64,000 bases of DNA from assembly GCA_028023455.1 (NCBI GenBank), contig JAQFVV010000050.1, forward strand, positions 250,001 to 314,000, given 5' to 3'. Position numbers and translations under genes: made by a program. Of this stretch, positions 1 through 9,109 are shown in pieces. Source of the stretch: Epiperipatus broadwayi. Lineage: Eukaryota > Onychophora > Udeonychophora > Euonychophora > Peripatidae. How positions within the stretch are numbered: position 1 is the stretch's first letter; each line of letters begins with the position of its first letter. A model generated the notes under the pieces. The model did not search any database. It was not told the DNA's origin and saw only the letters and a program-made list of their open reading frames with translations.

Positions 1-1011
1 TAAATTATACTAATATGAAAAACATTTACAATAAATAGGAAACAGAAAATGCATCTCACTAGAGGTTAAAGCACTGATGGATAAGTGACCAAGTAGTTGC
101 AAAAATGTCTGATGAGGTGATTTTTTTATCTTTTTGTTTTATTGTCAGTTTATTTTTAAAAGAATTAAAATTTCTTGCATTACTATTGTAAACATAAGTG
201 CACCTTGTGTGCCATAATGCATTTAGTATAAGTGTTGATCATGTGTTATAAATGTTCTTTTTATTTCTGCGAAGCAGGCATTTGTAAAAGACGGTATAAT
301 TGAACTCAAAGAATACATGTTTTTGGTTCTTTTCTGATCTTTGGCACAACTCACATGATGAGTACTTCTTCGTCACTTTGTTTCTATGAGAGGCGATTGG
401 AAAGAGCTTTATCCTGCAGTAGGATATTTGAGGTTTGTTTCATCTTTCTTTTACCGCAAAAAAAGTTTTAACTTCTTTGTGTTTAACTTTTCAATTTTCA
501 TCTGGATTATCAATGTCATTGACTTTTTTTTTATTCCACCTCTAAACTCCAATAATGATTTTCTTTTCTTTTTTTTTTTATAAATCCAACTAACATTTCC
601 AATTCATTTTTTATTTAGTTCATGAAATATATTTTATTTATTTGAATAGAATTTTTATTTTAACTTCATTTTTATTAAAAGACTCCTAGCAATATATTTC
701 AATGACAAAAGGTGAAAAAAAAAAATTATTGAAAGATTACACAGTATAATTTATTATTTAATTCTATACTTCCTATTACCCCTCTCCTCCTATCTTTTTT
801 TTCTTTTAATAGAAAATGACGAAAATTTAAAACTCCCTTGGCAGACATCGAATGCCCAGAATCGTAGTTATATTATGCTGTATTTCATTTTTAATTGACT
901 TGCATTTTTTTAAAAAAAAGTTCTTGTTTTCAATACTTATGCCTGTGTATGATATATGTAATCTTCAACCTATTTATTCTACAACGATATAAAAATTACC
1001 ATACGGTAATT
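1..1011. other. AT-rich DNA, no firm feature
   Basis: No repeat or gene is recognised. The only gene-like signal is a 42-base segment at 391-432 preceded by a pyrimidine-rich stretch ending in AG and followed by GTTTGT; read in frame it gives DWKELYPAVGYL. A single tiny exon without neighbours cannot be supported, so it is listed only as a weak possibility. Confidence 0.3.
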
Positions 1012-1490
1012 TTATCATCATCATCATTTTGGCACGTTCATCCACTACAGGATAAAGATGCAACCAAAGTTAATTTTTTTTTCCATAGCTCACCAGTAAA
1101 ACTCCTTACTTCATTAATCTCAAACCTGATCTTATTCTAGGTCTTTTATAATTTCTTGGATCCATTTTTGGATTTAATCTGTTTATCTATTATCAACTCT
1201 TCTAACAATTATTCAGGTTAGCTCCATTTTAGTCTCTTAACTCTTTCAATAATGTCAGTAATATTTGTTTATTACTTTCAATTCTTTCTTGCTACTTTCA
1301 AATGTGTTTTTGTTGTTTTCAACATACATCTCTCCATATTTCAGTCCGGAATCTCAAATCTCTGTGCTTCTCTTTTGCTAAATATGCAAGTCTCAGATCC
1401 ATAAGTAAGAACTGGTAAAACACATCTATTAATAACCGTCTTTTTCAAATACATAGACAGATTCCTTTTACTATTAAGTTATTTATACCA
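1012..1490 (-). mobile_element. RTE-type LINE 3' fragment, heavily decayed
   Basis: Read on the minus strand this is the C-terminal part of an RTE-clade reverse transcriptase ORF plus the 3' tail. On the plus strand it opens with ATC repeats (the complement of the ATG/GAT-type tail usual for RTE elements), then gives the complement of the family's conserved 3' end, and near 1400 the minus strand reads L-T-Y-G-S-E-T, the YGSET motif that follows the RT core in RTE elements. Many frameshifts and stops; non-functional. It is a different subfamily from the RTE pieces at 51886 and 53165. Identification rests on family resemblance and is moderately secure. Confidence 0.6.
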
Positions 1491-1702
1491 AAATGAATTT
1501 ATTCAAATTTAATTTTGTAATTAATTTCATTCATTATGTTTCCATCTGTATTCATAATCTGATACATTTATAGTTGTTCTCTTCTATTTAATAATTATTA
1601 TATTTTATTTTTATTTTCTTCTTCTGCAAAAATAAAACCATTAAATATTTAATGTTTTTAGTATTTTAGTTCTAATTATAAATTTATTTAAGATTACGTA
1701 AG

Positions 1703-1920
1703 TAATATTTACTAAAGCTGTAACCTCAAGAATATACATGTAAAAATGCGATATTAGAGACCTCTAAAGGTCTTAACCGCAAGATTGTGGTTAAGACCTG
1801 TAGAGGTCCCTAATATTGCATTTTTACACGCATATTCAGCTTGTGGTTAAGACCTGTAGAGGTACCTAATATTACATTTTTACACGCATATTCTTGAGGT
1901 TACAGTTTTAGTAAATATTA
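1703..1920. mobile_element. Palindromic MITE-like element, copy 1
   Basis: Both ends carry the same inverted sequence beginning TAATATTTACTAAA and continuing through CTGTAACCTCAAGAATAT (33 bases, one or two mismatches). Inside, a block containing GGTTAAGACCTGTAGAGGT occurs inverted once and then directly repeated, so the right arm is longer than the left. A second copy with the same ends lies at 37208-37368. No coding capacity. The size, palindromic form and recurrence indicate a MITE or fold-back DNA transposon; the superfamily cannot be assigned because the target duplication is unclear (TA possible). Confidence 0.7.
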
Positions 1921-2930
1921 TTTTAGTTCTATTTTTTTAATTTTCATCTGATAATTATTTCAATTTTTTCTAAAGTACTGAAGCATTATTTGCAAAAACA
2001 ATCACGTTATTTTTAAAATTAAATTGTCTTAAATTATTTCCACGTATTTTATTTTAATCTATCAGAAAATTGCTATATAAAAGTTTTGGAAATAGAAAAT
2101 CATCCTGTAAATACCTTTATCAATGCTAATGTGCTTGGTGAAATTTATTATGTGTGCAGAATCTCCAACCATTTACTCAAAAAGTGTATACAAATATATG
2201 TATTGTCTTTTATTCTTATTTGAAAGTAGTTATGTATTAATGCATTAATGCCACAGAAAGTAATTAAAAACTTCATTGATTATAACCATGAGCAGAGTCA
2301 GTGGAAGGTGATAAGCAATGCATGAAAGCATCGAGAATAAGACAGGTAAAAAAAATGGTGCAGAATTAAAAATACATTTTTGTTGTTACAAATATTAATT
2401 AATGTGATTTGATTCATTATTGCTATAAAATAAGGAAATATAAACATATTAAAATAAACAATCACTTTTTGAAATGCAATTTGTCAGGTATGTCTTCTTA
2501 CATTGGGTTTACATGATCCATATTTCACACGTCGTGATGTGATGTGAAATGGAACAGTTGTTTTTATTCATGCCTTTGTATATATATTGTCATGGTTATT
2601 TGGCATCTCGAAAATAATAATAATAAACATAACTTCAAAATTTTTATTGGTTTATTCTAAAAATAACATCTTAAATTTATCATATCAAGCACAATTTAAA
2701 AAAAAAAAATCCAAGATGTCTCCCCGTGTTTTCATAGCATTTGAAATTCTTGTGATAATTTTGGAAAAATCGTGGTTTTCTATTATGCTTTAAAAACAGC
2801 ACAAACATAACTTTAAAAAGAAAAAAGTGAACAATGCACTAATAAAATACATAATATTGTATATATGTAAATAAGTTAGTTAAAATAGGATCAGTAAAGC
2901 AATATTTATATTAGTGTAGACATAATGGAC
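1921..2930. other. AT-rich DNA, nothing recognised
   Basis: No gene, repeat family or RNA is supported. A short imperfect palindrome (TTCACACGTCGTGATGTGATGTGAA) sits near 2525. Confidence 0.3.
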
Positions 2931-3029
2931 AAGCAGTGGTGGTCGAGAAATCAGCACATCTGCCTTACAAGCAGTTGTCCCAGGTTAGCGGGTTCGCTTC
3001 CTGGCCAATGCTATGACACATGAAAAAAA
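2931..3029 (+). mobile_element. Short tRNA-like SINE (family T), copy 1
   Basis: A ~95-base unit that folds as a class II tRNA-like cloverleaf and ends in an A-run. The acceptor ends pair as AGCAGTGG with CCAATGCT (one mismatch). The A box reads TGGTCGAGAAAT and the B box GGTTCGCTTCC, so internal RNA polymerase III promoter elements are present. Two further copies are at 3833 (plus) and 59801 (minus). This copy lacks a clear target duplication and has several substitutions. It could also be called a tRNA retropseudogene, but recurrence with the same 3' extension (ATGACACATGA plus A-run) favours a very short SINE. Confidence 0.7.
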
Positions 3030-3810
3030 CAACTATTTACTCTAGTGACAAACTTTTAATGCGATAATTAAATGAGGATGTGTGTGTATGTTTAAATATA
3101 AAGAAATATTATTTTAAAATATTTAGGTAAAGTTATTCAAAATAAAATCTCAATTATTGTGAGAACTGTAAATAAATAATCATTTATTTCATTATCTGTA
3201 ATATAAATATTTGTTGTAACATTGTGATTTGTATATTTAATTTTAATTTAGAAGGAATTTGAACTCTGACTTAAACCCTTCTAAATTACATTTATTTCAG
3301 TATAGATAATACAGTATACTTGTATTTAAATATTATATATTTTATTTTATTGAAGTATAAGTTTATTTAAATGTTTTAAGATGTTAAATGCATATCTCTT
3401 AACTGGTCTAATAAATAAACAAAGCATCTGGAAAATATTCACCTCAGTAAAATGCATTTAAAAAAATAAAATTTAAAGATGTTTTTGATATGAAAAATTA
3501 TAAGCTATTTTTCCAATGCTAATATGTTAAAAGTTGTTAACTGATATAATTTAAAGTAAATATTTAAAAAATCGGTACACATCTGCATGTATTTGTTTTA
3601 ACCCAGTTTTAAAAACTGATGGAAATAATCTTTGTAAACAATTTTCTTAAAACTGCAGCAATCTTTACTTCTCAAGAAATTACTGATTATCCACTCTATA
3701 TCTATACAAATGAAGAAAAACAACTTATTGTGATTTTCTTAAAATTTATCACATAAATGGATTGATTCAAAAGATAAAATTTCATTGTCATTTATTGTTC
3801 TACCAGATCT
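3030..3810. other. AT-rich DNA, nothing recognised
   Basis: No coding region, RNA or known repeat is visible. Confidence 0.3.
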
Positions 3811-3832
3811 AATTCTTCTCAATCCTTTGTCA

Positions 3833-3925
3833 AGCATTGGTGGTTGAGAGGTCAGCTGCTTTACAAGCAGTTGTCCCGGGTTAGCGGGTTCACTTCCCGG
3901 CTGATGCTATGACGCATGAGAAAAA
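3833..3925 (+). mobile_element. Short tRNA-like SINE (family T), copy 2, with target duplication
   Basis: A 93-base insertion flanked by a 22-base direct repeat (3811-3832 and 3926-3947, 21 of 22 identical), the target-site duplication left by target-primed reverse transcription. The insert is tRNA-like from end to end: acceptor strand AGCATTGG, A box TGGTTGAGAGGT, anticodon-type hairpin CTGC-TTTACAA-GCAG, a long variable segment, T-arm-like CGGG-TTCACTT-CCCG, then a 3' extension ATGACGCATGAG and an A-run. It is the best defined copy of family T. The machinery that moved it is not encoded in it; an RT from a LINE in the genome is the likely source. Confidence 0.85.
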
Positions 3926-3947
3926 AATTCTTCTTAATCCTTTGTCA

Positions 3948-5179
3948 CTTTATAATTAAAGCACCAAAGATTTTCAATCTTTTTTTTTTCTAAAAAAAAA
4001 AAAAAAAAATTTTTTTAAGGGATCACCAAAATAAAAATATATGGAACCCTTAAAGGCTTTAAGTGAAATTTAGATTGTAAAGGATATTTTTTTTTATATT
4101 ATATATATATATATATAGTTGGTTTGTTGGAATAAAGATAAGAGGAAGGCTCAAGTAAAAGTAAAGAAGGCAATCTAATTTAAATTATATATAGTATTAT
4201 AATTTTAATAGCATGACTTATTACATGTGTAATTTGTTTTGATGAGAGACAATTAACATTATTATTTATCCATAATTTAAATATAATAATTTATATATTT
4301 TATTAATCTCTAAAGTTGACTATGCTGTTATTATGAAAAACCATAAGGTATCTAAAGAGTAAGTGAAAATGATTATATAGTTTGAAATATTTGCTAAGAA
4401 ATTACCCCTTTTGTTTATCAATATAGGTATGTTAAAAGCTGTATGAAGACTTATATAATTAATTACTTTTGTGGCAATAGAACTAAAGTATATATAATAT
4501 TATCGTTTAGTAAAAAAAGGCTTCTAGCAACATGCAGCATAGTCTTTTATTGATAAATGTTAGATTAGATAAGTATCTTATGCAATAAAAATTATTTTCA
4601 AGTGAATAACTTCAATTCAAAAATGCATTTGATGTTTAAATTATATTCATGAAAATGATTTGACCATTTCATACCCAAATTTGAGAATGTCATTAAGAAT
4701 ATTATTAACTCTTCCTACAAGTGTAGTTAGTGGTGAAAGATTATTTTTGAAATAAAAATTATAAAAATATTGGCTGGTAAATTGGCAATGATAGCTATAG
4801 AGAGCAGCATAAACAATATTCTTAAGTGTTGACGATATTGTGTCTAAATTTAGTTGTGTAAAAGCTCAGAAATTAGATATATAATTATGTAATAATTTTT
4901 TTCATTGTTATCTTTAATAAAACATTAAAATGTATATAAAGTCACATAGAATTTGTTTTATTACTTGGAGGCAAGAGACATACCAAATAATGTTTTACAT
5001 AAGGGAGCTTTCTCCGGCATGACCATAAATTTTCTTAAAGTTTAGTCAGGACAACTGTTTGATAATAAAGATTTTTTATACTTTACAAATCTGATAGACC
5101 CCAATAAGTTTATAGTGAAAGTGTATGTATATATAAACATATATACCTATAGTGCAAATATATATAGAGAGTTATTATA
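3948..5179. other. AT-rich DNA with simple sequence
   Basis: Contains a T-run/A-run pair that can form a hairpin (3978-4017) and a TA microsatellite (4097-4117). No gene or recognised repeat. Confidence 0.3.
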
Positions 5180-5580
5180 TGGTGCTTAAACCATTAAATA
5201 TCATATGATCACCATTTCTTATGCTTACTCATAACTGTTACAGGCAAAACTCTCCATACAATAGTGCCATTCAGACCTATATGACTATATAAGCTAATGA
5301 GCTTGAATTAAAAGTATTATTGAGTTTTCAATTTTAGACTCATAATTTTATAATTAAGTAGAGATAAAAGGTGGCTGCTAGATGGTTGCATTAGATCCTA
5401 AGATCTAGGAGCAGTGCTCTCAGATCCAAATTTCCTCACTGACAAAGGCCATAAGCCAGAAACTGGTCTGGGGATATTGGATGAGTAGGCACTAGATGGA
5501 GGCTTTATGCACAAATCTTCTGGCATCCATTGATTATTCTGGCTTACACTGAGTGGCACTGCTGTATGTAGAGTTGTCTG
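5180..5580 (+). mobile_element. Hammerhead repeat family A, copy 1, with inverted 5' piece
   Basis: Non-coding repeat also found at 8596-9057, 16455-16690 and 16985-17690. The main body (5276-5580, plus) runs from CCTATATGACTATATAAG through the hammerhead motif at 5433-5474 to about 100 bases past it. The first part (5180-5275) is a minus-strand copy of the segment that follows the hammerhead in the unit, ending in GGCAAAACTCTCCATAC, so the insertion begins with an inverted partial copy. No ORF. It has the features of a retrozyme-like element (a non-autonomous hammerhead-bearing repeat). Confidence 0.7.
5433..5474 (+). ncRNA. Hammerhead-type ribozyme motif, family A, decayed
   Basis: Stem I TCCTCA (5433-5438) pairs with TGGGGA (5469-5474). 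The core reads CTGACAA where CTGATGA is expected, so two core bases are changed. Stem II GGC-CATAA-GCC is followed by A and GAAA, then ACTGGT and the cleavage-site C. Cleavage would fall between 5468 and 5469. The core mutations make activity unlikely in this copy. Confidence 0.65.
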
Positions 5581-5595
5581 TATATGATGTTTCTT

Positions 5596-5805
5596 TTAAA
5601 AAGTAACACATAATTTTGTGTATTTGCATAATGAATTTATATGTTTAAAAATTGCTATTAAAAAGAAACATATAATTCTGCATGTTTGCAATAAATGTAT
5701 ATGCATTTATATGTTAAAAAACTGCTATTAAAGAAACAACATAATAATTTTGTGTGTTTATACAATATGTATATGCATTTATATGTTTAAAAATGGCTAT
5801 TTATA
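5596..5805. repeat. Three imperfect tandem copies of a ~70-base AT-rich unit
   Basis: The phrase ATTTATATGTTTAAAAATTGCTATTAAA followed by AAACA-type sequence recurs three times between 5596 and 5805 with small indels. No coding potential. It directly follows the family A copy. Confidence 0.6.
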
Positions 5806-6344
5806 GCTTCTTTTTTCATTTTGCAACCTACATCTGAAGGATTTGCTTAAATTTGTAACTATAGGAGAGTAGTATTTACTTTATAGTTAACTTTATTGAT
5901 TAAAATAACAACAAAAACAAAGGGTACAATGATAATATAAATGTTAGAAGAGTGAGGGGAAGGAATTACACGATGTCAATCTTATACAATCCATACTGAA
6001 AGTATTAAATGTTTTTAAATATTTTCAAAATTTTATGCAAATTTATATAATAAATCATAAAGTTCACACACTTTTTGTTATCATATGTAAATCGCATTAT
6101 GCTTAAAATGAACCAATAGATTCTCAGCAATCTCGTAATATTTTTTGGTTCTTTTAGGTAGTAGTTGGAGTGATGTGGTTTATATTTATTAAATTACATA
6201 ACATGGATGTTACTTACATTGAATATATGTAGTTAAATAATTGTTTAACCTCATTTTCAATTAATAAGAGAAAGCCCCATATAATTAAAGAAGTATTAGA
6301 TGGCACTGCCATTTTAATTTATTTAACAACTTAAGTAATCAGAG
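5806..6344. other. AT-rich DNA, nothing recognised
   Basis: No supported feature. Confidence 0.3.
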
Positions 6345-7455
6345 AAATTGCTTGGATGAATGGGAGAGAAAATTGATTAATGAATAAAAAAAAGAAAGGG
6401 ACTGATAAAGAAATTAACAGTGTATTCATATAATAAATATGATATATCTAGAATTGCATGGAAGGGAGCGTCAGTAGCAGGGTTAACAAATAGTTATGAT
6501 GTGTTATGTGTTAGTAAAGGGATGTTAGATTACTTAGAAAAAGTACAAAGAGAAGTAGAAAGACATGCATTAGATGCAGATATGTGGACAGAAAAGGTGG
6601 CAATTCAAAGAGAAATGGGATGGTCAAGTTTTTATATGAGAGATGCAAAAAGTAAAATGAAAATATTTGGTAGGTTGCAGTTTATGAATAATAAAAGAAT
6701 AGCCAAAATAGTATTTAATTGGGTTGAGTAAAGGGCAGGCAACAAGATGGGTGAGAAAGATAATGTGCTATGCAGAGATTTGGATAAAGAATTTATATCG
6801 GTATATTTGTACAAAAGGTGGGATAATTGTGTTAGAATTGTTGAGTGTTATAGTGGCAAGGAATAAGATAGAAGAATAGATGCAGTAATAAAGAATAGGG
6901 AGTTGGTGAAATAACTAGTATGGAGAGTAAAAGGAGTTAAAATATATATAGAAGCAAACAAAATATTGGGTGTGAGTTAATTTATGATTATAGCAAGAAA
7001 AGTAGTTTACTGTTTAAGGCTTGAACTTGATATTTAGCAACAAGGGATATACACATAAATGGGAAAATATGGGTCACTTAATCTGCAAGTTTTGTAAGAA
7101 AGGTACAGAAAATATTAGGCATCTATTAGTTGAATGTAAATGCCTGAAAGTAGAAAGGGTACAAATAATGAAATTGCAGAAAAATAAATATAAACAAAAT
7201 TATTATATAAAAAATGGGTTCTTGGTTTTTATGCTAGGCTTGGAAAACAATGAGAGGGATTTATATATAAAGGCCATGAAGTTTCCAAAGATTATGTTGT
7301 GGAAATGGGATAGAGCAAAATAGAGAAGAATATGGAAAAAACTTAGGGTGGGGAATGTAAAGGGGAAGTAACATGGCTAACATCTTTCTCTGGGCATAAT
7401 GGCTGAGAGATTGCTCACTCTGAAAAAGGAAAAGCCACAGTGCATCACATTACAA
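6345..7455 (+). mobile_element. I-type LINE 3' fragment, copy 1
   Basis: C-terminal part of a non-LTR retrotransposon polyprotein, downstream of the RT core. Reading in frame with breaks: YNKYDISRIAWKG, then VQREVERHALDADMWT, GWSSFYMRDAKSK, RIAKIVFNW, and near 7090-7140 a CCHC zinc knuckle CKFC-x7-H-x4-C. Stops near 6730 and 6865 and frameshifts make it a pseudogene. The 3' end is the CACAGTGCATCACAT-type tail shared with the copies at 13736, 32516 and 55217. All four copies lack the RT catalytic region, consistent with 5' truncation during target-primed reverse transcription. The resemblance is to I-clade elements of arthropods; the clade call is tentative. Confidence 0.75.
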
Positions 7456-7667
7456 CAAAATAATGACTATAAATTTTCAACAACAGTGCATGCCATGTAT
7501 ACATAAACACATATATATTTAGTATATATTACATGATTATTATATGTTGTTTACTTTAATTGATTTATTTTATATTTACTCATATTGCACCTTGCACCTG
7601 TAAGGTTTGCTTAGGTTTATGATGAACAAAGAAAAACATTTATTTTTAAAGTAATTTTATTGATTAA
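7456..7667. other. AT-rich DNA, nothing recognised
   Basis: No supported feature. Confidence 0.3.
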
Positions 7668-8034
7668 CTGAAATACACAGGCTTATATATACCTGTGTCT
7701 ATATATGTAATAGATAGGGTATGAGCACAGACTTTCACATGACCCACCACTCTCCACACTATCTCATAACACTGATACACACAGTTTGGAGTGGGTTGAA
7801 GCCTGTCCATTAAAGTAGGAGGATTTGCTATCTTATTATATATCTGAGCACTTGTAGCATATATGTGTAGAGATGGTAATCTGGACCAACTGATGATTGC
7901 TGATTTAGCATGAAATACATATATTGGTGATTATTTATCTTTTCAACATATGTGTGTTCAAGTGTATCAGTGTTACGAGATAGTGTGGAGAGTGGTGGGT
8001 CATGTGAAAGTCTGTGCTCATACCCTGTCTATTT
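7668..8034 (+). mobile_element. Hammerhead repeat family B, copy 1, with inverted 5' piece
   Basis: Non-coding repeat also present on the minus strand at 15541-16030 and 29331-29815. It ends (7962-8034) with a segment containing AGTGTGGAGAGTGGTGGGTC whose reverse complement forms the start of the insertion (about 7711-7780), differing by one base over 61; the rest is in plus orientation. A hammerhead motif lies at 7885-7928. Before the inverted piece is the palindromic phrase ACAGGCTTATATATACCTGT, found in the minus copies at the other end of the unit, so this copy crosses a unit junction as expected for a circular or tandem template. Confidence 0.7.
7885..7928 (+). ncRNA. Hammerhead ribozyme motif, family B
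   Basis: Stem I ACCAA (7885-7889) pairs with TTGGT (7924-7928). Core CTGATGA (7890-7896) is intact. Stem II is TGCT-GATTT-AGCA with a T-T pair where the family consensus has G-C. GAAA (7912-7915) is intact. Stem III is a near-palindrome ATACATAT, in other copies ATACGTAT; the cleavage triplet ends in TA, and cleavage would fall after 7923. All catalytic core positions are present. Confidence 0.75.
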
Positions 8035-8457
8035 ATTGATTAATAGAAAACAGAATAATGGATACAATGATAGGTTAAATGTTAGAACAGAGTGGAAAAA
8101 GTTATATGATATCAAGATTACATTTAAACAAAACGTCAAATTTATTTTATATTGCTAAATGATTTCAAATTTTATACAAATTTATACAATTATATTATGT
8201 GGATGTTATTTAGGTTAAATACATTTTATCTGATTGTTTAATTCTAGTTTACAAATTTTCAGGTAATGAGAAAAGGCTTCTTGTATCTGAATAAATATCA
8301 GGAGAAACTAGGATTTGATATCTTGTTTTGATTTTTGTAATTTTACTAAAAAAATAACTATTGTACTTTGCTAATTTTGGAAGTATAATTAAAATGGCAT
8401 ATCACAAAGAGTAAGATGATAAAACTTGTGACTTAATATTTGAAAATAAAAAAATTT
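8035..8457. other. AT-rich DNA, nothing recognised
   Basis: No supported feature between the family B copy and the hAT element. Confidence 0.3.
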
Positions 8458-8465
8458 CCCTAGAC
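8458..8465. repeat. hAT target-site duplication, left
   Basis: CCCTAGAC, matching GCCTAGAC at 13356-13363 in 7 of 8 bases; 8 bp is the standard hAT duplication length. Confidence 0.85.
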
Positions 8466-8702
8466 CTGGGGTTTGCAAACTTTTGAGACAGCAGAGCCAA
8501 ATCTGACACAACAATTTAAAAATTATTCAAGGGCAATGAATATATTTTTACAAATAAGGAAATTTAAAGAAATATTATAACAAGTTACAATATTTAAACA
8601 GGCAAAACACTCCATACGTATTGTCACTCAGTGCAAGCCAGAGTAATCAATGGATACCAGGCTTGTGCATAAAATCCCTATCTAGTGCCTACTCATCCAA
8701 TA

Positions 8703-8744
8703 TCTCCAGACTAGTTTCTGGCTTGTGGACTTCATCAGTTAGGA
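8703..8744 (-). ncRNA. Hammerhead ribozyme motif, family A, minus arm
   Basis: On the minus strand: CTGATGA core (8732-8738) intact, GAAA intact, stem III ACTAGT a perfect palindrome followed by the cleavage C, but stem I (TCCTAA with TGGAGA) has two mismatches and stem II is weakened. Recognisable but probably inactive. Confidence 0.6.
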
Positions 8745-8843
8745 GCCTTGGATCTGAGAGCACTGCACCTAGATCATACAATCTAATTCAACACTCCAGC
8801 AGCCACCTTTTTATCCTAGGTGCAGTGTTCACAGATCCAAGGC

Positions 8844-8886
8844 TCCTCACTGATGAAGGCCACAAGATAGAAATTAGCCTTGGGAT
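8844..8886 (+). ncRNA. Hammerhead ribozyme motif, family A, plus arm
   Basis: Stem I 5' strand TCCTCA and core CTGATGA are intact; stem II has decayed (GGC-CACAA-GAT); GAAA is present; stem III and the cleavage site are changed (ATTAGCC). Probably inactive. Confidence 0.55.
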
Positions 8887-9109
8887 ACTGGATGAGTATG
8901 CACTAGATGAGCATTTCATGCACAAGCCTTCTGGCATCCATTGATTACTCTAGCTTACTCTGAATGGCACTACTGTATGGAAAGTTTTGCCTGTTTTAAT
9001 AATAGTTATGAGCAAGCATAAGAAATGGTGATCATGTGATGTTTATTGGCTTAAGTTACAGTATTAATTACATCTTTATTAAATATGGATTGAATCACAT
9101 GGAAAATTT

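Larger units (their letters stand above)
8596..9057. mobile_element. Hammerhead repeat family A, head-to-head inverted copy
   Basis: 8596-8812 is a minus-strand copy and 8813-9057 a plus-strand copy of overlapping parts of the same unit, meeting in TCCTAGGTGCAGTG. Both arms contain a hammerhead motif (8703-8744 minus, 8844-8886 plus), so the two ribozymes face away from each other. The insert lies near the 3' end of the hAT element. Open frames that cross it are accidental, since the family is non-coding elsewhere. Confidence 0.75.

Noticed and set aside
2931-3029. Functional tRNA gene
   Set aside because: The cloverleaf has mismatches, an overlong variable region and an A-tail, and the sister copies have retrotransposition target duplications.
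8621-8944. 107-codon open frame
   Set aside because: It crosses both arms of a non-coding hammerhead repeat; the same applies to the 80-codon minus-strand frame at 17417-17659.
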